This document shows positions 19,755 to 29,977 of a stretch of DNA of 64,000 nt, one piece after another. This DNA comes from Dendrolimus kikuchii. Its lineage: Eukaryota > Arthropoda > Insecta > Lepidoptera > Lasiocampidae. The notes under the pieces were generated by a model. That model was not told where the DNA came from, searched no databases, and saw only the letters and a program-made list of their open reading frames with translations. The position numbers and the translations under genes were made by a program. Position 1 is the first letter of the stretch, and each line of letters begins with the position of its first letter. The stretch covers positions 26,173,887-26,237,886 of the forward strand of contig CM034392.1 of assembly GCA_019925095.2 (NCBI GenBank). Reading direction: 5' to 3'.

Positions 19755-20035
19755 TACAGATAAATAAAATTGAAGTGTCTGTTTGTAATGTCAAAATAAC
19801 AGCTTTTTACTAAATGCGTATGAAAATGTATACGATAATTATGTAAAAAAATCATTTTTTTACATTTTTCTCTGTCTGTCTAGGTGTTTCGGCTAATTTT
19901 TGAAATGGGTGGACTGATCTTGAAAGGTGTTTTTTTTGGCAGGTAGTTGATGTTATAAGGAGTAACTTTGGCAAAACAAAATACATTACTTTTTTAAGGT
20001 TCCGCGAAAAAAAATCCACGACACAGCTAGTCACG
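19755..20035 (+). repeat. Dispersed repeat family H, longer copy
   Basis: It shares GAAGTGTCTGTTTGTAATGT and TTATAAGGAGTAACTTTGGC with 9880-10060. Ends with AAGGTTCCGCG and CACAGCTAGTCACGC. Confidence 0.6.
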
Positions 20036-22330
20036 CATACAACTATTTTTAATAACTATATTTAAATTATATAAGTAAATACGATGACATCGACCCACTT
20101 GTAATCAGTATTTCAGGAGCCAAGCGGTGTCTAAGCCTTAAATTTTTCAACAGTGACTAAGCATCTCGGTGCCTTTGTTACGTCTGCATGTGGTTACTTT
20201 TAACCAATAGCTTATTCGTGAAAACCTGTCATTGACCTTCTTTCGTTAATTATAGTTATCTAAACAAATGTATTTAGCTGTAGGTTTTCCAAAAATAAAT
20301 AAAATATTCACACACAAAAGATTGCTTGTATTAAGTGCGTCCATTGCACTACTTTATGGTTTGTAAGATAATTATCTGTATATTTTTATGTATATATCTA
20401 CAAATACAGTATTGTATTATATGGTATCATTTATGAATACGGCACGCTTTATCTTATTATCTTGATACAGCCGTGGTAGCTTAGTGGCTAATGTACTCGT
20501 ACTTCAAACGATATGTGGGATCATATTCTGATAGTAAAGCATACACTAATTAAGTAGTTTGTATGACATATTTAGTTGATAAGGATAGTACATACAATTG
20601 CTTAACAATAAGGCGAGATTTTGGTCAAATATTAAATTATACCACAACAAAATTTTTTTTTTAATAATTTCAATGAATATTATATAAAAATTGTCAAATT
20701 AGTGTTTTAAAATTTACTTTAAAACACTCTCAAAATTATAGAATTAGTCATGGGTTGATATAAAAGTATTTTGAAGGACAATGAACTCAAAGAGGTTTTT
20801 TATAATACAGGGATTGACAGTAAATTAAAATCAGTATTATTGATAAAAATGTAATAAGTAGCAATAGCTACTTATTGTTAACTAATTATTGTTCCATGCT
20901 AAGTACAGCAGTAAATTTTTAAACCTTGTAACTTCGATGGTGACACATAATAATGTATATGTAAAATTGGTATTTTTTGACTTATCCATTTATCTACTGA
21001 GGTCCAAAGAGACACAACAAATACCGAAAATGATCATTATTTTTAAATTGTTAACTTTCAAAATTGCTTGCTTCCCAAACAAGTAGTCTAGAGCTGATTG
21101 ATAAATTAATTAAAGGAATGATTGATAAGTGCTCGCGTCTGGTTGATTGATGATTTGTCAATAATTTTTAGGGGTCGACAGCAAGTGACGATAAGTGTGT
21201 GAAAAAACCACTGACAAGGTCCATACTTAAATGAATGATGTGAGCTCGCAAAGCTGTTATTTTTTTACTTTTAAATAAGACAGTAAGGGCAACAGTCCAG
21301 TTAATACAGAATCTTCTCATATATAAATCAATTAATTGCTGTTTGTTAGCCTGGCTAAAACGCAAAAACAACTTGACCTATTTTCATGAATTTTTTTGTG
21401 TAACGTTAGACTCCTGGGATATACAAGATATGGTGATAATATGCAACTATTTAAACATAATAAACATATAACTTTATGCAATATAATATCTACTAATTAT
21501 ATAAAATTACATATCATTATATTGCAGATAGAATTTCCTAACTAAGTTCTTAAATGTTATTAGTTATTAGGGATGTACATTACGTCAGAAAAACTACGTA
21601 ACTGTTATATGTTACCTGATAGGATTTGAACTCCTAACATAGAAATGAGATGAAGGTAATTTAACCAACAAACTTCCATGGCTCAGTTCACTTGAGTTAA
21701 CCCCATTCACGGAATAATTTAATTCATAAACACATTTTATCAAAAATTGCTGATTTACAAAATTTGACAAAGATAACAAAATCGTTTGACGGGCAAAAGT
21801 ATTCAAATAACTTTAAAAACCAGTTAAGCAAACCCCAGGCATATGCATAAAGATAATTACAACAATAATTTACAAAGCCAAGTAATCATAAATTAAAGGA
21901 CATTATACATAAATGAGGTAAGGTACTTACAATTTTTCAATGTTGAGAATCGCCCTTATGTAGGGTGTCCACAATAAACCTGTCAATGCGAGACAGTCCG
22001 ATACCGAACATCGCACTTATCAGCGGACATAACGTCTTCAATTTTACGACAACCTTGCTTGCTTGCGTACGCGCATAAATTTCACGGACACATCAAGCCT
22101 CGGCACTTACTTTATTTTGCCGATCATGAGAAAGGGATCGATATTTCAATGATAACGTTATTGTTCTGGTAAGATTATTGGAGCATTTTTAACGCCACCG
22201 GCCGATAATAAAGGGGTATGAGATTCAGTTCTGAACATTGCTGTTAGAATAAAATATGAAACCATACATTTTATCTCTATATTAAACAAATTAAGAGAAA
22301 GAAGACCAAGATGGTACATACGTACATACT
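20036..22330. other. Quiet AT-rich stretch, no gene
   Basis: I see no coding frame beyond short chance ORFs. A degraded tRNA-like A box (AGCCGTGGTAGCTTAGTGGC) lies at about 20469, probably from a SINE head. This is one of the longest apparently repeat-poor stretches in the window and could be intronic or intergenic host DNA. Confidence 0.35.
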
Positions 22331-22334
22331 GTCA

Positions 22335-22660
22335 CGTCTGTTTCCCATTGAGATAGACAGAAACGACGGATCTCATCTTGCTACGATCCTGACAAACATA
22401 TTTCATTTCATCTACTTCCATTATTCCTTCATACATATACGTGGCATGGGTATAAGGATCCTGGAATGTGTGAAGGTCACGTGACAAAAAAATGTTCACG
22501 GGTACAAATGTAAAGGTAGTCCAAAAAAGAGCGATGGATGGATTGTATGAAGAGTGATATGATGATTTGTGGTATAACAAAGAACTTATGCCAGAATAGA
22601 CGAGTATGGAAGGAAAAGACATCTCACGAACGAGAGATGCGGTGGTGAGGAGCGAGACGG
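22335..22660. pseudogene. RTE-like LINE 3' scraps in both orientations
   Basis: At 22340-22430 the minus strand reads EVDEMKYVCQDRSKMRSVVS and ends VYLNGKQT-stop, an RTE-type C-terminus. From about 22498 the plus strand shows GGGTACAAATGTAAAGGTAG to GATATGATGATTTGTGGTAT, matching the end of the LINE remnant at 49190-49975. Confidence 0.55.
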
Positions 22661-22865
22661 TGAAAGAAAAGAAAGAGACAAATTGGTTTTCGTAAAATGT
22701 TTGTTGTGAAAAATCTGTAATTGGAAATATTTTTATATGTATGTATAGCGATAAGAAGTTGCTAAATGAATCATTTAAATATTTTTTGGCAGAGTAATAA
22801 AATTTAAACTATTATAAATTCAAAAACATATTATATTATAGAGATATACAATTAGATTAGCATTA
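22661..22865. other. No feature recognised
   Basis: Purine-rich then AT-rich sequence. Confidence 0.3.
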
Positions 22866-23168
22866 GCGTGCAGGAACGGAGAAAGAATACAATTTCCCGC
22901 GGCCGGGCGGCCTGTCGTAAGAGGCGACAAAACCACCCACAGCCAGGTGGTAGGGCATTTGCCCGGCTGGATGTCTATCAGCCCTGGTCTAAAGTATGTT
23001 GCCATAACAACCTTGAGTTGTCTTCCGACATCAGTGACCAGGTTCCAGTCTCCCTTAAGAGAGCAACAGCGCATTTGTAACACCTTCAGTGTTGCAAATG
23101 TCCATAGGCGATGATAACCGCTTTCCATCAAGTGGGCCGTCTGCCTGTCTGCTCTGCAATAAATAAAA
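22866..23168 (+). mobile_element. Family A SINE-like retroposon, full length
   Basis: It starts GCGTGCAGGAACGGAGAAAG and ends CTGTCTGCTCTGCAATAAAT (a 9-bp deletion removes GAACTCC). Confidence 0.88.
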
Positions 23169-24404
23169 AAGATTATAAATATTATTATCACAGAGAAATT
23201 TCTGTTTATCTGCAATTCGTGAATTGATTTGCTTGAACTGTTTTTTAAAGTACCTCATATCACAACTCTAATCTTGCTGGGACATATACGGCTAATAAAA
23301 CTGAACCAGTCTGAATCCAATTTTAGGATGTAAGTGATACTCATTTTATAGCCTACTCTGATATGCCGCCGTTTTTATAATCTCGCTTTTACAAAAATAC
23401 AAAATTATTATGCTCTTAACTCAGATAATGAAACTGTAGCATACAATTATCTCAAGGAATAAACCAATGATATAAAATTATTCAAGTGTCAACCGGTTTA
23501 ATATTTATATATTTCATTCAAGTTATTTTCGTGTGAGAAACTTTCATGGGAAATGAAAATCGGTAAATACCGTACTACTTTACTATACCTTGTGAATTTA
23601 AACAAGCCATTTTATATTGAGCGCATATTTTCTAAATTGTAAGTAGACTGATCGCTGAAGGTATAGTATGGTGACACGTCTTGCTGTGCAACTAGCAAGG
23701 TCACCATCTAGTATGGCAATGGTTGCCGTGCAACAACATCGCTCTTGCGTCGAGGGATATCGTTAATATTTAAGTATTTATAATAAATTTAAATCTACAT
23801 TTGCTAATTACAGCTTAATAGTCGATGTAATAACATCAATCGACTTCATTTTAGTGCGTTGAATTCAAAATTGCTGACTTTCAACTTATTATATAGGTAC
23901 TAAAATACGAACTACTAAATAGAATATCATAAGAAACATTCATAGCGGGACTTCCAGTAAAGTATTTGAATAAAATTATTTTCCTGCAAATTAGTCATAG
24001 TCTAAGAAAAACCGCAAATCTGCATACCAGGCAAACACAAATCTAGATAGTGGGACACGCGTTCACTGCGTGGAATCGCACAAAAACCGGTCAGTGCAGC
24101 CAGTAACAGATCAGCCATGTTTCTAATTAGGCAATTCAACCGCTGGGCCGTGCTAATGGCTGGCCGTACGTTGCCATAAAACAGTACGCAATCTGATCGT
24201 GTGAACACGGTGTACCGCGGACATTGTCCGTGGACATGCGACGCTTTGTCACCCTAGCGCTGAGGCAGAGCATCTGATTTGTTAACGCGTCTGTTAGATT
24301 GCGTTCTTCTGCCAATGTAATTTTTACTTTTATCCGCTCTCAGAGTGCTTAAGAGGAGATTAACTCAGAAATTAAGTAATATTTGTTTTTAAATCTATTA
24401 TACA
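23169..24404. other. No gene recognised
   Basis: AT-rich with a GC-richer patch at 24000-24310 (TACCGCGGACATTGTCCGTG is partly palindromic). A 68-codon minus ORF there looks like chance. Confidence 0.3.
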
Positions 24405-24545
24405 ATTACTTTAGATGAAGGTGTGGGGTCAGGAGTGCCATAATAACAGGTTTTTTTCCTACTTTGGGCTTTCGGCTTTTCCACCCGCTTTTTCTTTACT
24501 CTTATGTTTTGTGGAAGAAACTAAATGAATAATGATTCACCAATT
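24405..24545 (+). repeat. Dispersed repeat family I
   Basis: GGTCAGGAGTGCCATAATAA and CTACTTTGGGCTTTCGGC parallel 10060-10200. Confidence 0.5.
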
Positions 24546-24854
24546 TTTTTTAATTTCATCTGATTACATTATGAATTAAGCTTATATAATTATTTATTAA
24601 ATCTTTTTAATTGTATTTAAAAACAAACTAAATTATAAATAAATTAAGCTATACAATAAATTAAACTAAAAATAAACTATATATCCAAACTAAAATTCTA
24701 ATATATAAAATTCTTGTGTCGCGGTGTTAGTTACCAAACTCCTCCGAAACGGCTAAACCGATTTGTATGGAATTTTGTGTGCTTATCGGGTAGGTCTGAG
24801 AATCAGCCAACATCCATTTTTCATACCCCTAAATGATAAGTTGTAAGTAGTAAA
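24546..24854. other. AT-rich; dispersed repeat scrap at the right end
   Basis: CTCCGAAACGGCTAAACCGA near 24750 resembles the common target-side repeat of insect genomes. Nothing coding. Confidence 0.35.
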
Positions 24855-25071
24855 ATGTTTGTTTACTTGCTTGAACGCGCTAATCTCAGAAACTACTGGT
24901 GTGATTTGAAAAATTCTTTCAGTGTTAGATAGCCCATTTATCGAGGAAGGCTATAGGCTATATATCATCACGCTAAGACCAATAGGAGCGGAGCACCAAT
25001 GAAGAATATTTCAAAATCGGGGGGTTTTGAAAACAAATTCCACGCGGACGGCGTCTCGGGCACAGCTAGTA
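24855..25071 (+). repeat. Dispersed repeat family C
   Basis: GCTTGAACGCGCTAATCTCA to GGCGTCTCGGGCACAGCTAG. Confidence 0.72.
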
Positions 25072-25468
25072 ACTTTATATGTCGAAATACCATTCACTAA
25101 AAACAAATAACCCGGCAGTGGTTCGTTTTAATGTATACAAAAGCAAGAATACTCCTAAAGGTAGTTAGTTCCCTTAGAGGAATCCCTCTGGATGCATTTT
25201 GATGCACAAATTCCAACATGTTTCGATATATAGAATAATAAAAACTCGTTTTCTCCTCAATAGAAGATGGTGGAATGAAGTCGATCGAAAGCTGTCCTAA
25301 TGTGAGGAGTGCTCATATGTCCCTTTTCCATAGGGCTGGCACTTTTACCCTTGAAAAGCTATATTTATTTCAGTACTGAAGTCTTTCCCGCGACTAGGTC
25401 CCGAGTGAAACTCTAGGAAGTAGCTCTAATTTACTTACATAAAAACTTAATTACGTTATATCTATATA
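25072..25468. other. No feature recognised
   Basis: No ORF or recognised repeat. Confidence 0.3.
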
Positions 25469-25949
25469 CAGTGTAACCTCCATGTAACGACACTCGATTT
25501 AACGACAAACTCCCTTAAGCGTCTAAATCACTTGGATTTGGCCATACAATGATACACTCTATATAGCATGACACCCACTCTCAATAACGACAACAATGAA
25601 GTAATAAAAAGTACCTTTTAAATTGCCAAAATTAATAAAAGCTGCGCAGCTGTCTACGTTCTTTTATCGCTTTATTATCCTAGTCCGTAATAAACTCGAC
25701 TGTCGGCATCATGCATACGGAAATTTATAAGAAATTCCGATATAACAAAATTTCTAAGTACTTCCTTTATAACCAAGATGCCCAATATCGCAAGATATGA
25801 ATAAAATAAGTCAAAAACATACAACAAAATTACTGGTGCAGCAAAAGACGTCACACAAAAATAACAAACTTCTCTCCATTTAACGAAAACTCTCTATAAC
25901 GCCATAAAATGCACAGTCCCCTCGGTGTCGTTATATAGAGTTTACGCTG
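25469..25949. mobile_element. Tigger/pogo-like MITE
   Basis: The left terminus CAGTGTAACCTCCATGTAAC and the right terminus, as reverse complement, CAGCGTAAACTCTATATAAC both lead to GACAC. TA flanks each end (25467-25468 and 25950-25951). CAGT-type termini ending in TAACGACAC and a TA target fit the pogo/Tigger branch of Tc1/mariner. The interior has no transposase frame. Confidence 0.75.
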
Positions 25950-25969
25950 TATTTCAATTATTGAAAATT

Positions 25970-26067
25970 ACATACATACACATACATAACTTCACGCCAG
26001 TTCCCTTGCGGGGTAGGCACGAACAACAGAGTGCCATTTAGGCTTATTCTTACACTTGCCACTTATC
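25970..26067 (-). pseudogene. Family F RTE-like LINE 3' fragment, short
   Basis: Only the last 27 or so codons and the CATA-type tail are present (ATAACTTCACGCCAGTTCCC in plus coordinates). It ends at CTTATTCTTACAC. Confidence 0.75.
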
Positions 26068-26099
26068 ACCAAGCTCTTGGAACCCGGTTAGTATTGCAA

Positions 26100-26238
26100 T
26101 TGGGTGGATATCTCAAATGCGCGCGCGATGCGTGAATGTTTTTACGACGGATCGATTCAGACTGATCGTTGAGACGCGGAAGTGCGGGGTAAATTACTTT
26201 TTCGGGGAATCATCGTTCGTTACGCGGTGGCGTGAACA
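26100..26238 (-). mobile_element. Possible start of the 3' LTR of the minus-strand BEL/Pao element
   Basis: On the minus strand TGTTCACGCCACCGCG starts at 26238, a TG-type start plausible for a BEL/Pao LTR. I could not find a matching copy near 31.6-32.3 kb, so the LTR assignment is tentative and the pair may be broken. Confidence 0.3.
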
Positions 26239-26284
26239 TCCTGGGGCCCGGGGAAAAGGTGACGGCTCCCATTTATAGTGCTGA

Positions 26285-29200
26285 CTAAGTGCTGGTGTCG
26301 TCGAGGGGAAGTGTAGAAAATTCTTCAAAGGTCAGATGCTGCTCACCTAATACGCGATAGAGTAATTGCTTAGTAGATTTCACGGCTGCCTCGTGCAGAC
26401 CGCCAAAAGAAGGAGCTGAGGGCGGATTGAGCAACCATGTGATCTGCTGTGTGGCTAGCTTGTGCGTAATTCTATCATCATTGGCCTTTAAGAAGTTTTG
26501 TACTTCTATGAGCTGATTTCTTGCGCCGACATAGTTTGTACCGCAATCAGAGCGAATTAGGGTAGGGATTCCGCGCCGACTAACGAACCTTTGCAATGCC
26601 GCAAAAAAGGCGTCCGTAGAAAGTTCCGAGACAGCCTCTAAGTGCACTGCCTTGGTGGCGAGACAAACGAAAACACACAAGTAGCCTTTGAGAAGTTTGG
26701 CATTGCGTAGAGTACTTGATTTAATTAGGAATGGTCCGGCAAAATCCGTGGACACTTGACTAAACACCGGTTGTGGGCTGACTCGATCAGCCGGTAGGTC
26801 GGCCATAAAAGGGGGATTCGGCTGAGCTCGATGCCTAAAACAGCGTACACATTTAAAGACACGGTGACGAATGACTCGCCTTCCAGATAAAATCCAGTAT
26901 TGTTGACGGAGTAGCGCGTGTAGTGTATCTGCGCCCGGGTGGCAGTGTATAGTGTGGAAATGATCTATAATTAGGTCCACAAGGGGGCTTGAACTGGGTA
27001 AGATGAGGGGATGTTGTGTGTCATATCTAAGGGCTGAGTTGGACAAGCGCCCTCCTACTCTAAGAAGACCATCCTTGAGAAAGGGCGAGAGGCGTTGTAT
27101 TCGCACTGTACATAATTTGTTAGTTTGCAGTCGGTGGATGTCTTCAGCGAACATATTTTGTTGGACTGAGCGTACCCAGTGTAAGAGCGCTTTCTTACGT
27201 TCGTCTACGGTAATGGGACCAACGATGCGAGAGTGAGAAGATACCAAGCAATTGTGTGCAAAACGTTTAATACATGCGGTTACGCCTACAAGTGTGTCTA
27301 AGGAGCTGAATCTCGTGAGTAAATCCGTGTCTAGATCAGGAACCGCGATGTGAGCTACCATTTTTCTGGGTTTTAGACCAGGCAGTACGTGATGACCCAA
27401 AGCAGGGGGCATCGTGGGCCAGGTATCAGGTGGGGCCTTGAGCCAAGTAGGCGACCACCATAGGTCATAGGCTAAGAGTTCCTGTGCTGATATTCCCCTG
27501 CTAGCACAGTCGGCAGGGTTAAGAGCTGAGGGTACATGTCTCCAAGTAGGGTTACATGGATTGGCTGCAATGGCAGAGACTCGATTGGCCTCAAAGACCT
27601 GTAGGGATTGAGAAGGAGTTTTAAGCCAGGCGAGTACGATAGTACTGTCTGACCAACAAAAGTGTTGCTGAATGGTAATGTGGGCAGAAAGTTGAACAGA
27701 GACGCGAGAAATGAGCAGCGAAGTGAGGTGTGCAGCTGAAAGTTCCAGCTTTGGTATAGTCTGTCGGGTTTTAATGGGGGCTACCTTGGATTTAGAAACA
27801 AGTAGTCTGACGTGTACCTGACCCGTGATATTCGTTTCATGAAGATAGACTGCGGCTGCATATCCGGATTCGGATGCATCGGCAAAACCGTGTAGGGTGT
27901 AGGTGGAATCTTTGCTGGTGCAAATTGTTCTGGGGAGTCGAAGAGCAGAGAGTAGAGGTAAGTCTTCAAAAATGTGCTGAAATTGAAATGTGACATCATT
28001 GGGAGCCGATTCATCCCAGTCTAACTTTAGAGTCCATAGGTGCTGAATGAGCAGTTTTGCGCGGAAAATAACTGGGCTGATCCATCCACTAGGATCGTAT
28101 AAACGAGCGATGGTACTGAGTATTGACCTTTTGGTAAATTTTTCCAGTGTAGGTACCGAAATGTGATATGTAAATTCGTCCGTTTGGGGTATCCATTGCA
28201 TACCAAGTACCTTGATTGCATTGGAGTCGGGTACAACATCAAAATCCTTGGGTATGTCACATTGATCATCCGGGAAGCGTTCTAAAAGCTGACGAGAGTT
28301 TGAGGTCCACTTTCGCAAATGAAATCCCCCTAGGGCTAGTAACTCAATGAGTTCAGTCTGCAGAGCTATTGCCTTGTCAACTGAATCATGCCCAGTCAGA
28401 ATGTCATCCACGAATATGGAGTGCGTAAGAACCTGTGCAGCCTGGGGAAAACGGTGACCTTCATCAGTGACCAGCTGTATAATAGATCGATTGGCGAGGA
28501 AGGGGCTGGGTCGTAGGCCATACGTGACAGTGGACAGGGCGTAAGTGAGCAGAGGTTGATCTGGAGAAGAGCGCCATAGAATGAGTTGGAACCGTCTGTG
28601 GTCTGGGTGAACTAGTATATTTCTAAACATCATCTGGATGTCTGTACTAAAGACCACTTTGTGAGTACGAAAATTTAGAATGATGTCAGTAATATCACGT
28701 TGGAGCGGTGGGCCAGTGTGCAGACAGTCATTAAGACTGACACCATTAGAGCTCTTACAGCTGCCATCAAAAACCGTGCGAAGTTTTTCAGAGTTGGCTT
28801 TGAAGATGCCATGATGCGGGACGTAAAAATGGTCTTTTCCTTTGAATGTGCTGGGGTGACAAAGAGCCATGTGGCCCATGTCAATGTATTCCTTCATGAA
28901 GTCGATATATTTTGAGCGGAGGGTAGGATCTCTTTGGAGTTTGCGCTCCAAATTAAGGAATCGTCGTAGTGCAATAGCGTGGGTTGCACCGAGCTTAGGT
29001 GCCTTTGTAAGAAAGGGAAGGGATACTATGTATCGCCCTGTGGGATCACGTGTGGTGGTAGAACGAAAGTTCTCCTCACACTCGTCAGAGGTTGAGTTGT
29101 CCTTTGATTGCACTTCTTCGACTTCCCAGAATCTCTCCAGAGCGGAGTGTATTTCTTTATTTGAGTGTTGGGGTTGTAAACAGTCAATATTTACTAGTGC

Positions 29201-29974
29201 TGAATTAACTTGAGGCTCAGGCTTTGTGTAGTTTGGATTGATAGGACCTAAAAGAGCGAAATTGAAGATCGTGCCGAAGGCTATTGGCCTGCCGGGGCCC
29301 AAAAAAATTTTGTTACCATCCAAAATTTGGCCCAAGACATCAGAACCCATAATCAAGTCAATAGCGGCTGGAAAACGATAAGACGAGTCTGCTAGGGGAA
29401 GCTGTGTCGAGTCGAGGAGTGGAACAACGTCAGGTAACATTGTTAATGGTAAAAGACCTGTCAAATCTGGTAGAATGTATGCCTTTGCGCTAATTACTGG
29501 GACTTCGGTGTGAATAGGGCGGAATGTGATGGTAGTTGAAGAACTAGAGTTTTGAGTCTGCTGATTACCGACTCCTGTAATTTTTAGTTCTGTGTGCTCG
29601 ACAGGCAAACGTAATTTTTGTGTCATAGTTTTAGTTAACAAGGTTAGCATGGAACCGCTGTCTAATAATGCTCTTGCCTTATGAAATTCTCCAGCGTTGT
29701 CTGCTAGTTCTAGGGACACAGTGGGTAATAAAACTGGTGGATCGTGTACTGTAATGTGCTGAGTATGTGCTGAAATATGACTGTCATTTTGGTTAGCTTT
29801 ATCAGAGGAAGTAACAGGGCTGCCGGGCAAGTGATTATTATGATAAACTTTATTATCATAGTGCTGAGTATGAAACTGGGATTTATTTTGTTTACGTGAT
29901 GTAGTGGATGGTGTATATTGTAGCGATGGTATGGGTGGGTGTAGTGTAGTATTGTGTAAGTGAGTAGCAGGTAG
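26285..29974 (-). CDS. BEL/Pao Pol polyprotein (protease, RT, RNase H, integrase), truncated
   Basis: The open frame follows a UGA stop at 29975-29977 and runs 1229 codons to a TAG at 26285. There is no ATG near its start; the first in-frame alternative start is a TTG at 29830, so Pol is probably made as a Gag extension. Numbering from 29830: retropepsin ALLDSGS at about 54-60; RT with TVFDGSC at about 320 and FVDDILTG at about 471 (canonical YVDD-type box); RNase H with FADASESGYAA near 643; zinc-binding HHCC region near 970-1010; integrase core DFAGPF near 1025, RSDCGTNYVG near 1093 and GGLHEAAVKS near 1145, the three acidic positions all present. The normal integrase C-terminus is replaced after TFEEFSTL by PLDDTST and a stop, consistent with an internal deletion. 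The protein would reverse-transcribe and integrate the element, but this copy lacks the integrase tail. Confidence 0.88.
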   Translation of the reverse strand, partial: LPATHLHNTTLHPPIPSLQYTPSTTSRKQNKSQFHTQHYDNKVYHNNHLPGSPVTSSDKANQNDSHISAHTQHITVHDPPVLLPTVSLELADNAGEFHKARALLDSGSMLTLLTKTMTQKLRLPVEHTELKITGVGNQQTQNSSSSTTITFRPIHTEVPVISAKAYILPDLTGLLPLTMLPDVVPLLDSTQLPLADSSYRFPAAIDLIMGSDVLGQILDGNKIFLGPGRPIAFGTIFNFALLGPINPNYTKPEPQVNSALVNIDCLQPQHSNKEIHSALERFWEVEEVQSKDNSTSDECEENFRSTTTRDPTGRYIVSLPFLTKAPKLGATHAIALRRFLNLERKLQRDPTLRSKYIDFMKEYIDMGHMALCHPSTFKGKDHFYVPHHGIFKANSEKLRTVFDGSCKSSNGVSLNDCLHTGPPLQRDITDIILNFRTHKVVFSTDIQMMFRNILVHPDHRRFQLILWRSSPDQPLLTYALSTVTYGLRPSPFLANRSIIQLVTDEGHRFPQAAQVLTHSIFVDDILTGHDSVDKAIALQTELIELLALGGFHLRKWTSNSRQLLERFPDDQCDIPKDFDVVPDSNAIKVLGMQWIPQTDEFTYHISVPTLEKFTKRSILSTIARLYDPSGWISPVIFRAKLLIQHLWTLKLDWDESAPNDVTFQFQHIFEDLPLLSALRLPRTICTSKDSTYTLHGFADASESGYAAAVYLHETNITGQVHVRLLVSKSKVAPIKTRQTIPKLELSAAHLTSLLISRVSVQLSAHITIQQHFCWSDSTIVLAWLKTPSQSLQVFEANRVSAIAANPCNPTWRHVPSALNPADCASRGISAQELLAYDLWWSPTWLKAPPDTWPTMPPALGHHVLPGLKPRKMVAHIAVPDLDTDLLTRFSSLDTLVGVTACIKRFAHNCLVSSHSRIVGPITVDERKKALLHWVRSVQQNMFAEDIHRLQTNKLCTVRIQRLSPFLKDGLLRVGGRLSNSALRYDTQHPLILPSSSPLVDLIIDHFHTIHCHPGADTLHALLRQQYWILSGRRVIRHRVFKCVRCFRHRAQPNPPFMADLPADRVSPQPVFSQVSTDFAGPFLIKSSTLRNAKLLKGYLCVFVCLATKAVHLEAVSELSTDAFFAALQRFVSRRGIPTLIRSDCGTNYVGARNQLIEVQNFLKANDDRITHKLATQQITWLLNPPSAPSFGGLHEAAVKSTKQLLYRVLGEQHLTFEEFSTLPLDDTST

Positions 29975-29977
29975 TCA
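29975..29977 (-). promoter_or_regulatory. In-frame UGA between gag and pol, CUA context
   Basis: The codons read CAA UGA CUA CCU GCU. The frame continues open for 48 codons before the first alternative start. UGA followed by CUA is an established stimulatory context for stop-codon readthrough in animal and viral genes. Readthrough here is inferred; a simple nonsense mutation is the alternative. Confidence 0.5.

Noticed and set aside
29828..29830. TTG as the translation start of Pol
   Set aside because: The frame is open for 48 more codons back to the UGA that ends gag. An internal TTG start is not expected in an insect element, so a Gag extension fits better.
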